A stretch of 64,000 bases of DNA from Chryseosolibacter sp049791675 (GCA_049791675.1 JBARAD010000104.1:24319-88318); one strand, 5' to 3'. Counted from the first letter of the stretch, positions 25,274 to 34,581 are shown. Program-made: numbers and translations. The notes: generated from the sequence alone by a model not told the origin.

Positions 25274-27673
25274 TTAATTCCGGAGTGGTTTCCCGCCCGT
25301 CAAAATCGCTTGAATCCGCTCCAATGTTTTCTTCTCGCCGCAGAGGGAAACGAACGCTTCCCGTTCGAGGTCGAGTAGATATTGTTCGCTGACTTCCTGT
25401 GCGGCGGTGAGGTCACCTCCGCACATGATGTTGGCTATCTTCATGGCCACCTTTGCATCGTGGTCTGAAATGTAGTTCCCCATGCGCATGCCGTGCACGC
25501 CTGCCATGAACAACGCCATGCCTGTGCGCCCCTGCACGCGGATATTCTTTGCAGGCTGGGGCATCGTGTATCCCGCTTCCGATAACTCAATTGCCGCTTT
25601 CTTTCCATCGGATATCTGACGATCGCGGTTGATGGAGATACGGTCAGTCGGACGAAGGATATTCATTTCACGCGCCTCTTCAGCAGAGAGCGCCACCTTG
25701 GCCGTCGCAATATTCATGAACGCATTCTGTAAAGCATTCAATTCAACGTCACCTTCCTGAAAGCGATCGCTTACCCTTTTGGTGAGTTCTTTTGTTCCCC
25801 CACCGCCAGGAATCAGTCCGACCCCCACCTCAACAAGACCTATATAGGTTTCCGCGGTAGCCTGCGCGATGTCGGCATGCAAAGTCATCTCGCATCCTCC
25901 TCCCAGCGTTCTTCCCTGTGGACAAACCACCACCGGCACCGAAGAATACCGCAAGCGCATGGTAGACTGCTGGAACATGCGCACCATAAAATCGATCTCG
26001 TCATAATCCTGTTCAATGGCATACATGAATACGAGGCCGAGATTGGCACCGAGAGAAAAATCAGGTCCCTGGTGCCCGACCACCAGCCCGCGAAAATCTT
26101 TTTCCGCCAGGTCCACCGCTTTATTCAATCCTTCAATCACTGCCGAGCCAAGCGTATAGCTCTTGCTATGCCAGGAGAAGTTGATCACGCCGTCGCCGAG
26201 ATCAAGCACCCTGGATTCAGCATTCTTCCAAACAACTTTGTCGGAAATGTTTTCAAGGATGATGAACGCGTCCTTTCCTGGAATACGCTTGTATGATTTT
26301 GTGGGGATGTCATAATACGAGCGCTTGCCGCCCTCGACTTTATAGAACGATTTGTGACCTGTTTGCAGCATGTCATAAACCCATTGGTTGGGTTTATAGC
26401 CTGCAGCTTCCATCTCTGACACCGTCTTTTCCATACCCACTGCGTCCCAGGTATCAAATGGCCCGATCTGCCAGCCGAAGCCGGCAGACAGGGCGTCATC
26501 GATCTTATACAATTCGTCTGTTATTTCAGGGATGCGGTTGCTCACGTACTGGAACAGCGCATAAAAGGAATCGCGATAAAATTCACCGGCCTTGTCTTTT
26601 CCCGCGAGCAGGACCTTAAACCGCTGACGGAGATCGTCAATGGTCTTGGTTGTTTCAAGCGTCGAAAATTTTGCTTTGGCCTTCGGCACATACCCGAGCG
26701 TTTTAAGATCAAGCGTGAGGATTTCAGTCTCTCCCTTTGTATTCTTCGTTTTCTTGTAAAATCCCTGACCCGTTTTGTCACCAAGCCATTTATTCTGTTC
26801 AAGCTTTGTGATGACTTCAGGAAGCTTAAACATTTCGCGCCCTTCATCATGGGGCAACCCGGCGTAAAGATTTTGTGCCACCTTCACCAACGTATCAAGA
26901 CCTACGACATCCGACGTGCGGAAGGTTGCCGATTTGGGCCGGCCGATCACAGGGCCTGTAAGTTTGTCTACCTCATCAATGTTAAGATCAAGTTTCCGCA
27001 TCGAGTCTACCACCTTCATGATGGCGTATATGCCGACACGGTTGGCGATAAATGCCGGCGTATCCTTGCAAAGAACAGTAGTCTTACCCAGGAACAGGTC
27101 ACCATAGTGCATCAGAAAAGACACGATGGAAGGGTCGGTCTTTGCCGTGGGAATAATTTCAAGCAGTTTCAGGTACCGCGGAGGATTAAAGAAGTGTGTT
27201 CCGCAGAAATGTTTCTGAAAATCTTCACTTCTTCCTTCCCCCATTAAATGGATGGGGATACCGGAAGTATTGGATGTGATCAGCGTCCCCGGCTTACGGT
27301 GTTTCTCGACTTCATCATAGAGCTTTTTCTTGATCTCCAGATTTTCCACCACTACTTCGATGGTCCAATCGTAATCACCGATCTTAGCCAGGTCGTCCGT
27401 AAAATTTCCCAGGCTTACACGGGAGGCAAATTTTTTGCTGAACAACGGTGCGGGGTTCGATTTCACGGCATTGTCAAACGAGGTTTGTACAATCCTGTTT
27501 TTGACAACGGGGTTATCCAGGGAAATGCCTTTCTTTTTCTCCTCCTCCGTAAGCTCTCGGGGTGCGATGTCGAGCAATAAAACCTCGACACCGATATTAG
27601 CGAAATGACACGCAATACGCGAGCCCATAATCCCGGAACCAAGAACTGCAACTTTTCTGATCGTACGATTCAT
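25274..27673 (-). CDS. fadN: 3-hydroxyacyl-CoA dehydrogenase / enoyl-CoA hydratase bifunctional protein
   Basis: This 799-residue enzyme has the dehydrogenase first, unlike E. coli FadB. The NAD-binding motif VAVLGSGIMGSRIACHFANIG is at 8-28, and the active-site region CGTHFFNPPRYLKLLEIIP lies near 157-175. The crotonase domain is at the C-terminus (VVVCPQGRTLGGGCEMTLHADIA, then GLVEVGVGLIPGGGGTKEL), with both catalytic glutamates present. This is the FadN architecture and length. It is preceded by a MarR regulator 26 bases upstream. It carries out the hydration and second oxidation steps of beta-oxidation. Confidence 0.92.
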   Translation of the reverse strand: MNRTIRKVAVLGSGIMGSRIACHFANIGVEVLLLDIAPRELTEEEKKKGISLDNPVVKNRIVQTSFDNAVKSNPAPLFSKKFASRVSLGNFTDDLAKIGDYDWTIEVVVENLEIKKKLYDEVEKHRKPGTLITSNTSGIPIHLMGEGRSEDFQKHFCGTHFFNPPRYLKLLEIIPTAKTDPSIVSFLMHYGDLFLGKTTVLCKDTPAFIANRVGIYAIMKVVDSMRKLDLNIDEVDKLTGPVIGRPKSATFRTSDVVGLDTLVKVAQNLYAGLPHDEGREMFKLPEVITKLEQNKWLGDKTGQGFYKKTKNTKGETEILTLDLKTLGYVPKAKAKFSTLETTKTIDDLRQRFKVLLAGKDKAGEFYRDSFYALFQYVSNRIPEITDELYKIDDALSAGFGWQIGPFDTWDAVGMEKTVSEMEAAGYKPNQWVYDMLQTGHKSFYKVEGGKRSYYDIPTKSYKRIPGKDAFIILENISDKVVWKNAESRVLDLGDGVINFSWHSKSYTLGSAVIEGLNKAVDLAEKDFRGLVVGHQGPDFSLGANLGLVFMYAIEQDYDEIDFMVRMFQQSTMRLRYSSVPVVVCPQGRTLGGGCEMTLHADIAQATAETYIGLVEVGVGLIPGGGGTKELTKRVSDRFQEGDVELNALQNAFMNIATAKVALSAEEAREMNILRPTDRISINRDRQISDGKKAAIELSEAGYTMPQPAKNIRVQGRTGMALFMAGVHGMRMGNYISDHDAKVAMKIANIMCGGDLTAAQEVSEQYLLDLEREAFVSLCGEKKTLERIQAILTGGKPLRN

Positions 27674-27699
27674 AGTGTGGTTATACCGTTGGTGATGTA

Positions 27700-28146
27700 T
27701 TATGACGTGATGTGATCGTAAACGCTGTTTTTTTCGATGACCTTCTGAATATCCGAAAGGACTTCAAAAAAGATGTGAAGCTTCCTGCTATCAACCTGGC
27801 CCCGAACCGCTTCATTGAAACGCAAAACCGTCTCCCGCGCTTTCTCTTTTTTCTTTTTGCCCTCCTTCGTCAACACGATGCGCACCATGCGTTTATCGCT
27901 GGAATCCGCTTCACGATAGATCAACCCTTCTTCTTCCATGCTTTTCAATAAACGCGATAAACTTCTCGCTTCAAGGCCCATGAGCGGAGCAATTTTTGTC
28001 GCCGGCGTTCCCTCAGAATGAATGTTCAGCAACACGAACCCCATAGACATGGTCATGTCGTACTTGGCCGCCTGCTGATTGTACATCCTGGCAATGGCAT
28101 GCCATGCAGCCTTGATGACATAATCTACCGTTTCTTCCCTTCGCAT
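27700..28146 (-). CDS. MarR-family transcriptional regulator
   Basis: This 148-residue winged-helix protein has a recognition region TKIAPLMGLEARSLSRLLKSMEEEGLIYREADSSDKRMVRIVLTKEGKKKK (about 55-105), the standard MarR DNA-binding core with the wing DKRMVRI. It is the first gene of the fad operon, so a role in sensing acyl-CoA or fatty acid and repressing the operon is likely by analogy. I could not identify a convincing operator palindrome in the 183 bases upstream. Confidence 0.88.
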   Translation of the reverse strand: MRREETVDYVIKAAWHAIARMYNQQAAKYDMTMSMGFVLLNIHSEGTPATKIAPLMGLEARSLSRLLKSMEEEGLIYREADSSDKRMVRIVLTKEGKKKKEKARETVLRFNEAVRGQVDSRKLHIFFEVLSDIQKVIEKNSVYDHITS

Positions 28147-28329
28147 AATAGTCTTGTCGCCGAAGCCAACGAAGGTATCAAAAATTTGTTATGCATGCCG
28201 AGTATTTTTAAAATATATTTGGCGCCATCCTAAGGGGTGGCCTGTTCGATTGAAAAAAGTTGTTCCAGCTTTCTTCCTCCCGCGAAGCGCTTGCCTGCCA
28301 GGCCGAATCAGAAATTTCGCCGCGCCATG

Positions 28330-30966
28330 TTAATAAACGGCAACCCTTTTTCTAAACGTTTTTAACAGTCCTGACGCGTCAAAGACCTCAAACCATACTA
28401 TATAATATCCTGTTCTCGCCCGCGATCCGTTATCCAGATCTCCGTCCCAGCGGAAGAAACCTTCAGGACCCAGGAGCTGGTTCTCAGCAATTTCCTTCAC
28501 GCTGCGTCCCTGGGGATCAAAAATTTTTACGTTGGCGACTAAGCCTCCCTGATCAAACCGGTATGTGATCCGCGTAAAATCCTGCGCAATGACATGGGGC
28601 TGAATGATTTCCGGTTCAATCATCACCGAGCCATCATCAACCAGGATGCCGTTGCGAACATTTGAATTTACGTAGCCTGGCGTCGCAAATCCCGCGTTCG
28701 CACTTGCCGACCTCCAGTTTGGCAGCTCCGCAAATCCAGTGTCCCACGATATTCGCTCCAGAGAAATTCCTTCATCATTCTTTATAAAAGCCATATGCAT
28801 CCTATCGGAATATGTCATCGAGTCGATGACAATGTCCTCCGGATCTGTAATGACAACCGAGCCATCGTCATCATTGAATGAAGGCAACCCGGTTTTGAGA
28901 AAAGTTCCTTCGTTTCCCAACACATACTCTCCTTTTAGTATATTCGGATCCTCCGTAAACACACGATATTCGTTCGGAGACATCAAAAGCGAGCCCTCAG
29001 AAATAATGAAAGAAGTATTGCCAGCTGCACTTTCATTATTCCTTACCGACCAGTTTTTAAGATCGACGGTTTTTTCCGAACGGTTATAAACTTCAACAAA
29101 GTCGACACCGGTGGGGCGGGGATTGAACAGGACCTCGTTAACAATAATGTCTCCCGGCAACGCCTTTTCCGGAAGCACAAAGTGCAACGCCGCGAATCCG
29201 TGCTGAATTCGATTACCAGGGCAATCGTAGACATCCTCCACGGAGATCGTATATGCTTTGCTTCCCTCGATTGGTTTTGAAAGAAAAATCGCGAGACTGG
29301 TGAGGTCGGGACCGGAAAACGAAACGGCGTGAATAGGAAGTGGCGGATCGATCCTGATCTGATTCACGCCGGGAGTTTTGCGTTCCAGCATTTCATCGAA
29401 GACCAGCAACAACGCAGTGGAGTCCTGCGGAATAGCGGAGATCAACTTAGGGCCAGTGTTATCAGGCATGTTTGCAAAAACGCTATTCATTTTTCCGGGC
29501 GTACCTCCACTGTCATCCTCCGCAGCGACCCAATTATCCTTACCACAGATGTTTGCCGGGTCAATGAGTTCCAGTGACCAGCCTCCGTCTGCTTTTTCCT
29601 CATCCCCATACCACGAAAATTGATAAGCTAGGGAATCGATGGTCTGGCCCTCAGCATCTTGCAGGGACATGTGATCCCCGGCGTTATTTAATGATGGAAA
29701 CGGTGAGCATGAAAGTACATCCCCGAAAAGTTTAAACTTCTCAGCAACACCGGATGCGGTCAGTATCAGATATTGTTGCGGTAACAATATATAACTGCCC
29801 AGCGCGGTACGCGTCGTTCCATCTGAGAGTATCCACCCGTTAAGGTCGATGGCATGGTCCCCCCGATTGAGGATCTCAACAAATTCAGCTTCCGGCAATC
29901 CAACGGCAGGGGTAGGGTCCGCTAAAAGTTCTGTGATAATCACGTCCTTGAAATTGACCGGATGCGGAAGAAAATACAAAAACTTCACTTGCGTTCCGGC
30001 GATCGGATTTCCCGCTTTATCCTTTACACCTTGCGTAGAGATGATTTCGTCATAACCATTTTTGAAAGGATCAGAAAATTCCAGTTGAATCGTTTTCTCA
30101 TCGTCCATCATCACTGCGGAGGCCGGATGCACGCCAGAAGAAAGTGAATAGTTAAAAGTGTCTTCAGCGGATCGGCTATCAAGCGCTTCAGAAAATAAGA
30201 GCCGGACAGCATGTGACGACACAACTTCAACAGCGATAATCTCCGGCGGACTGGTATCTGCCGCGGCGATCGATCTTACAACGATGTCATCAAAATAAAA
30301 TCGGGTCGCATTGCTGATAGTATACGTGCATAACATTCCGCAGTACAGCGAAGGCACATGGGTATCATCCGTGGCAGACGCTTGAGACATGAAGTTGTGG
30401 CCGCCCGAATAATCAGTATAGAGTTGCCATTGACCGGCCTTATTTCGGGTCACCTTTATCCGTATCTCAAAAGATGCTGCAATGGCTCCGCTGGTTGCCC
30501 GGCACAATGACATACTCGAGTTTCCTGTTTGGCGGAATAGTTCTACGGCGTCATTGGATCCGGCTTCCCCAAACTGCAAATAATAACCATTCAAGGGACC
30601 CGTAAGATCCGTCGCATCGCTCGTCAGGTAAAAGCGCCCAAAATTCGCACCTGAAGCGGCGAAGGATTGCTTTATAAAAAATTCCCATTCCATTTCGTCC
30701 GTCGCTGAAGCGGAAAGAGCCGTGTATAACCAAGACTTTCCCGCGGCGGTGGTGTTCAGCTGAAGCTGTGAGGCACTGTTCACGAGGTAGTGAGCGGTGG
30801 AACCATACCACGGAGGATTTGTTATAAAATCACCATCAGAAAAGTCATCAGAAATCTGCGCATGAAGATTCTGAACCGAGAACAAACTGACAAGGAAGAG
30901 TACCGAAAACGATTTCACCCTTAACCCGGGCAAGGGATTAAAGGATATTTTATACAGAGGGTGCAT
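28330..30966 (-). CDS. secreted multidomain protein with lamin-tail domains
   Basis: This 878-residue protein has a signal peptide (cleavage near LHAQ, residue 36). An N-terminal beta-sandwich of lectin/concanavalin type covers about 37-235. An Ig-like Big_5 domain follows (LLFSEALDSRSAEDTFNYSLSS, about 255-330). The first lamin-tail (LTD) domain (DVIITELLADP, EFVEILNRGDHAIDLNGWILSDG) is at about 338-455, then a second Big_5 domain, then a second LTD domain (DIIVNEVLFNPRPTG, about 605-720). A FlgD-like C-terminal sandwich ends the protein (VKIFDPQGRSVKEI, LDNGSRARTGYYIV). It is a probable cell-surface or exported protein; no catalytic site was seen. Confidence 0.78.
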   Translation of the reverse strand: MHPLYKISFNPLPGLRVKSFSVLFLVSLFSVQNLHAQISDDFSDGDFITNPPWYGSTAHYLVNSASQLQLNTTAAGKSWLYTALSASATDEMEWEFFIKQSFAASGANFGRFYLTSDATDLTGPLNGYYLQFGEAGSNDAVELFRQTGNSSMSLCRATSGAIAASFEIRIKVTRNKAGQWQLYTDYSGGHNFMSQASATDDTHVPSLYCGMLCTYTISNATRFYFDDIVVRSIAAADTSPPEIIAVEVVSSHAVRLLFSEALDSRSAEDTFNYSLSSGVHPASAVMMDDEKTIQLEFSDPFKNGYDEIISTQGVKDKAGNPIAGTQVKFLYFLPHPVNFKDVIITELLADPTPAVGLPEAEFVEILNRGDHAIDLNGWILSDGTTRTALGSYILLPQQYLILTASGVAEKFKLFGDVLSCSPFPSLNNAGDHMSLQDAEGQTIDSLAYQFSWYGDEEKADGGWSLELIDPANICGKDNWVAAEDDSGGTPGKMNSVFANMPDNTGPKLISAIPQDSTALLLVFDEMLERKTPGVNQIRIDPPLPIHAVSFSGPDLTSLAIFLSKPIEGSKAYTISVEDVYDCPGNRIQHGFAALHFVLPEKALPGDIIVNEVLFNPRPTGVDFVEVYNRSEKTVDLKNWSVRNNESAAGNTSFIISEGSLLMSPNEYRVFTEDPNILKGEYVLGNEGTFLKTGLPSFNDDDGSVVITDPEDIVIDSMTYSDRMHMAFIKNDEGISLERISWDTGFAELPNWRSASANAGFATPGYVNSNVRNGILVDDGSVMIEPEIIQPHVIAQDFTRITYRFDQGGLVANVKIFDPQGRSVKEIAENQLLGPEGFFRWDGDLDNGSRARTGYYIVWFEVFDASGLLKTFRKRVAVY

Positions 30967-31014
30967 AGAAGAGAGGGTATTTATTTACTTTTACTACGTT
31001 AATTTAAAACAAAA

Positions 31015-32007
31015 ATGAAACTCGCAGTAGTAGGTGCCACCGGTTTAGTTGGCCAGGAAATTTTGAAAGTGCTGGAAGAACGGGACTTTCCTTTTAATGA
31101 ACTGTATCTGGTAGCCTCCGCCAGGTCGGTAGGCCAGCCGATGACCTTCAAAGGGAAAGCCTATCAGATAAAGAGCATTGAAGAGGTTTGTAAGCTGGCG
31201 CCGGATGTCGCGATCTTTTCTGCTGGCGGGGGAACCTCTCTGGAATGGGCTCCGAAGTTTGCGGAAGCCGGGACTATTGTCATCGACAACTCATCGGCCT
31301 GGAGAATGGATCCTGCGAAAAGACTTATTGTTCCGGAAATCAACGGGCATGTGCTGACGATTGATGACCGGATCATTGCCAATCCGAATTGCTCTACCAT
31401 TCAGATGGTTCTGGCATTGGCCCCCTTGCACGTAAAATACAAATTGAAAAGGATCGTCGTTTCCACTTATCAATCCGTCACAGGAACAGGTAAGGATGCT
31501 GTTCAGCAAATGATGAACGAGCGTCAGGGGGTCGACGGACCGAAAGTATATCCTCACCCGATTGACCTGAATGCTTTGCCGCATATCGATTCGTTCCTCG
31601 ATAACGGATATACAAAAGAAGAGATGAAAATGGTGAATGAAACGAGAAAGATCCTCGGTGATGATTCCATTGGTGTCACTTCCACTACCGTCCGGATTCC
31701 TTCCATCGGAGGCCATTCAGAAGCAGTGAATGTTGAATTCTATGAAGACTTCAACATCAGTGAAGTCAGATCCATCCTTGCGAATACCCCCGGGATCATT
31801 GTACAGGATGACCCAAAGAATAATGTATATCCCATGCCGATCAATTCAAAAGGAAGGGATGAAGTGTTTGTTGGAAGGATCCGCAGGGACGAATCACAGC
31901 CTAAAACATTGAATATGTGGATCGTGGCAGACAATCTCCGCAAAGGAGCAGCCACCAATGCGGTTCAGATCGCAGAATTTATGCTCGAAAAGAGTCTTGT
32001 TTACTGA
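31015..32007 (+). CDS. asd: aspartate-semialdehyde dehydrogenase
   Basis: This 330-residue enzyme reduces aspartyl phosphate to aspartate semialdehyde with NADPH, leading to lysine, diaminopimelate, threonine and methionine. The Rossmann motif VVGATGLVGQEILKVL is at 5-20, the nucleophile Cys126 is in NPNCSTIQM, and the catalytic His is in SIGGHSEAVNVEF (about 232). It is followed by a strong terminator, so it is monocistronic. Confidence 0.95.
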   Translation: MKLAVVGATGLVGQEILKVLEERDFPFNELYLVASARSVGQPMTFKGKAYQIKSIEEVCKLAPDVAIFSAGGGTSLEWAPKFAEAGTIVIDNSSAWRMDPAKRLIVPEINGHVLTIDDRIIANPNCSTIQMVLALAPLHVKYKLKRIVVSTYQSVTGTGKDAVQQMMNERQGVDGPKVYPHPIDLNALPHIDSFLDNGYTKEEMKMVNETRKILGDDSIGVTSTTVRIPSIGGHSEAVNVEFYEDFNISEVRSILANTPGIIVQDDPKNNVYPMPINSKGRDEVFVGRIRRDESQPKTLNMWIVADNLRKGAATNAVQIAEFMLEKSLVY

Positions 32008-32027
32008 CGATTCGTAAAGGAACAGAA

Positions 32028-32054
32028 AACCACTCATGCGAGTGGTTTTTTTTT
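32028..32054 (+). terminator. rho-independent terminator of asd
   Basis: An 8-bp stem, AACCACTC (32028-32035) with GAGTGGTT (32040-32047), has a 4-base loop and is followed by Ts up to 32054. Confidence 0.92.
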
Positions 32055-32190
32055 GCCTGAATTTCCCCGCCGGGTAATACCCTTTAAAGCCGGTATCGGA
32101 AGATTACCGCCGGTTTCCGAATCCCGGACAAGCGGCAGCTTACTTTTTACGTTATTTACCTCAGAATTGATTCAAAAACTCAATTAAACT

Positions 32191-32964
32191 ATGAAAAAGC
32201 ACTTTTTGTACGCATTGGCGTTATCCTCGATGGTCTTCCTTTCCTGTGAAAAGGATGAAAAGAATGCCAGGATTGAAGTCTGGCTCACCGATGCCCCGGG
32301 GGATTTTCAGGAAGTGAACATTGATTTGCAGGGTGTTGAGGTCCATTCCAATCAATCGGACAACGGCAACGGATGGAAATCCGTCACAGTAGAACCCAAA
32401 GTCTACGACCTTCTTGAACTTGCCAACGGCAACGAAACACTGTTGGGGTCACTTGAGCTTCCCGGCGGCCGGCTTTCCCAGATCAGACTGAAGCTGGGAG
32501 AAGAAAATTCCGTCAAGGTTGACGATGTCGCTCATCCGCTAACCACACCGAGCAGCCAGCAGTCCGGGTTGAAACTACAGATTAATGAAACCCTTGCCGA
32601 AGGCATTACTTACAAGATATTGCTTGATTTCGAGGCAGGTAAGTCAGTCATCAAAAATGGGGCGGGTGTATACATCCTCAAGCCTGTGATCCGCGCCATT
32701 ACCGAAGCTCAGGATGGCGCCATCAAAGGTGGCCTGAATCCTGACGGCGCATTGCCCGTGACATTAATCGCTGCGGATACAGTGGTGAGCACCACCACAA
32801 GCGATGAAACAGGCAACTTTTTGTTCCGCGGCCTGAAGCCTGGAACCTATCGCCTGAAGATCGACCACGACGGAACCGGAGAGGCCCCCGAAGTAGAGAA
32901 ATCCAACATCACCGTTGAGTTGGGTGTTGTTACCGATGTGGGAGAAATCGAGATCGCGCAATAG
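32191..32964 (+). CDS. DUF4382 lipoprotein
   Basis: This 257-residue protein has a lipoprotein signal ending MVFLSC (lipid Cys19). A DUF4382 domain covers about 26-160 (ARIEVWLTDAPGDFQEVNIDLQGVEVH is its signature). A carboxypeptidase-regulatory-like beta domain follows at about 170-257 (GAIKGGLNPDGALPVTLIAADTV, GNFLFRGLKPGTYRLKID). DUF4382 proteins are surface-anchored and of unknown function. Terminators flank it on both sides, so it is a single-gene unit. Confidence 0.85.
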   Translation: MKKHFLYALALSSMVFLSCEKDEKNARIEVWLTDAPGDFQEVNIDLQGVEVHSNQSDNGNGWKSVTVEPKVYDLLELANGNETLLGSLELPGGRLSQIRLKLGEENSVKVDDVAHPLTTPSSQQSGLKLQINETLAEGITYKILLDFEAGKSVIKNGAGVYILKPVIRAITEAQDGAIKGGLNPDGALPVTLIAADTVVSTTTSDETGNFLFRGLKPGTYRLKIDHDGTGEAPEVEKSNITVELGVVTDVGEIEIAQ

Positions 32965-32983
32965 TCTGAACAGGTATCATAGG

Positions 32984-33017
32984 AAGAAGGCAGGAATGAT
33001 CCTGCCTTCTTTTGTTT
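32984..33017 (+). terminator. terminator after the DUF4382 gene
   Basis: A 10-bp stem, GAAGGCAGGA (32986-32995) with TCCTGCCTTC (33000-33009), has a 4-base loop and is followed by TTTTGTTTT. The convergent anti-sigma gene ends 19 bases further on. Confidence 0.88.
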
Positions 33018-33035
33018 TATCTCGTCATTTCAAGG

Positions 33036-33443
33036 TCAACTCCCTGTCTTCTGATGAAACTGCTTTTCTTTGACAAGTTTTTTGTCCAGGAAGTTCAGGA
33101 AGATAATGAAGGCAATGCCGAAAACGGCCAGGCCTTTGTAATTAGACATCCCTTTCAGGAATCCGAAGTCGAGGCGAAAACCGGTATACAGAATGGTGCC
33201 GACGAATGCGATCGTCAGTACAAATAATCCGGCGCCGAACCAGAAGTAATCCTTCGAAGTTCCGTCAGCTTTCCGCGCCGCAACGGTCGAAACTATACGC
33301 TCGGCAAACCCGGCGGGTAACCGGTAAGCAGGTTCCTTTTTCAGTGCGCGGAAAACGGCCTGGTAGGCCTTCCCATCTTCTGATGATTCAGCCAGACGGC
33401 CATTCTCCACAGCTTTTTGCAATTCTTCCTCGTATGGATTCAT
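33036..33443 (-). CDS. putative membrane anti-sigma factor
   Basis: This 135-residue protein has a soluble N-terminal half (NPYEEELQKAVENGRLAESSEDGKAYQAVFRALKKEP) and two helices at about 70-90 and 103-120, with a short basic cytoplasmic tail. It overlaps the ECF sigma gene by four bases (ATGA), the usual arrangement of a sigma factor with its membrane regulator. It lacks a recognisable zinc-binding HxxxCxxC motif. The anti-sigma role rests on position and topology only. Confidence 0.65.
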   Translation of the reverse strand: MNPYEEELQKAVENGRLAESSEDGKAYQAVFRALKKEPAYRLPAGFAERIVSTVAARKADGTSKDYFWFGAGLFVLTIAFVGTILYTGFRLDFGFLKGMSNYKGLAVFGIAFIIFLNFLDKKLVKEKQFHQKTGS

Positions 33444-34018
33444 AACAGCTCTTCTTTACCAAGATACATCTTAACTTTTTCTTTCATCAAATTACGTGCG
33501 CGAAAAAGGTAGTTCTTCACCGTTCCTTCCGGCATCTTTGTGATTTCGGCGATTTCAGGATAGTGCATGCCGTCAATATGGTATAAAGTCAGCACCAACC
33601 TGTACTGTGGCGGGAGCTGATCCACTAATTTCAGCACAAAATCATCCAAGTCTTTTTCTTCGGCCACCATTTCAGGATTGGAGGGTTCAATAAACGTTTT
33701 GGTAAAAGCCTCCTCATCAGGAATGTCAGAATATTGCATCTTTTGCTTCCGCAGGTGATTGATCGCGTGGCGATAAGCAATCGTTGCAATCCAGGTTGAT
33801 AACCGGGACTGAAATGTAAATTCCTCCAGTTTATCATGCACCTTCATAAAAACGTCCTGGCATAGCTCCTCCCGGTCTTCCTCGCTCTTGACCAGGCGCC
33901 CGACCATGTGCGCAACCAGCCGCTCATGCTGCTTTATCAGCAACATAAACGCTTGCATATCACCCGTTAATACGCGCGCGACCAGCGTCCTGTCATCCGT
34001 CATTGCATCATTAGACAT
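33440..34018 (-). CDS. ECF RNA polymerase sigma factor
   Basis: This 192-residue sigma-70-family protein has region 2 at about 20-90 (DREELCQDVFMKVHDKLEEFTFQSRLSTWIATIAYRHAINHLRK) and region 4 at about 130-180 (QLPPQYRLVLTLYHIDGMHYPEIAEITKMPEGTVKNYLFRARNLMKEK). It is followed by a putative anti-sigma gene. An in-frame ATG at 34003 (codon 6) is an alternative start. A motif upstream (TGCAACATTT, then TGTC) is duplicated before the divergent gene and suggests autoregulation. Confidence 0.9.
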   Translation of the reverse strand: MSNDAMTDDRTLVARVLTGDMQAFMLLIKQHERLVAHMVGRLVKSEEDREELCQDVFMKVHDKLEEFTFQSRLSTWIATIAYRHAINHLRKQKMQYSDIPDEEAFTKTFIEPSNPEMVAEEKDLDDFVLKLVDQLPPQYRLVLTLYHIDGMHYPEIAEITKMPEGTVKNYLFRARNLMKEKVKMYLGKEELL

Positions 34019-34040
34019 GCGGGAAAAGTGAAATGTTGCA
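34011..34040 (-). promoter_or_regulatory. candidate ECF-type promoter toward the sigma gene
   Basis: On the minus strand, TGCAACATTT (34040-34031) is followed, 17 bases after TGCAAC, by TGTCTAA (34017-34011). This looks like an ECF -35/-10 pair. The -10 would overlap the first codon at 34018, so translation may begin at the ATG at 34003. Confidence 0.5.
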
Positions 34041-34119
34041 AGAAGATAGGGAAAAAGGTCGACAGTCCACGGACCATGGCAAGGCTGGGTCGGAGTGTCC
34101 GAAATTCTCGGTATGGTAC

Positions 34120-34149
34120 TGCAACATTTGAGAAAAAGGCGGTGTCATA
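34120..34149 (+). promoter_or_regulatory. candidate ECF-type promoter toward the 34187 gene
   Basis: TGCAACATTT (34120-34129) is an exact inverted copy of the element at 34031-34040. TGTCATA (34143-34149) lies the same 17 bases after TGCAAC as in the sigma-gene promoter. The predicted start site near 34155 leaves a leader of about 30 bases. Confidence 0.55.
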
Positions 34150-34186
34150 CCTCCCAAATCGAACAAAAACAAAAAAATAAACTACT

Positions 34187-34540
34187 ATGGACAGCGACTT
34201 GAGAGATGTTTTACTGCCCCTTACCATCCTGGGAACAATCGGTACAGCAATCGTAATGTTTACCCGGACGATCTCGGATTATATCCTGAAAAAGAAAATG
34301 ATTGAAAAGGGTTATGTCAATGCAGACACCCAGGCAATCTTCAAAAGAAACACCGAAGAAAACAGATACTCGTCCCTGAAGTGGGGGCTCATCATCCTGT
34401 TCGGAGGCCTGTCCCTCATTATCATGGAATATATCGACTATGAAAACACCTCGCCGCTCCCATATGGCCTGTTCGCGGTTTTCGTATCGCTGGGGTTTCT
34501 CATTTACTATTTCATGGTAAAGAAAGAATTAAACAAGTAG
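34187..34540 (+). CDS. small membrane protein (DUF6249-like)
   Basis: This 117-residue protein has three predicted helices (about 9-28, 64-82 and 91-110). A cytoplasmic segment IEKGYVNADTQAIFKRNTEEN lies between the first two, like the 'IEKG' segment of DUF6249 proteins. These often accompany ECF sigma genes in Bacteroidota. It is divergent from the sigma gene with a matching promoter-like motif, so it is a candidate member of the sigma regulon. It lies 41 bases upstream of the MacB-type permease. Confidence 0.7.
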   Translation: MDSDLRDVLLPLTILGTIGTAIVMFTRTISDYILKKKMIEKGYVNADTQAIFKRNTEENRYSSLKWGLIILFGGLSLIIMEYIDYENTSPLPYGLFAVFVSLGFLIYYFMVKKELNK

Positions 34541-34581
34541 CATAAACGCACACCAGGGTCCTCCCCAATAAAATTGCCAAC

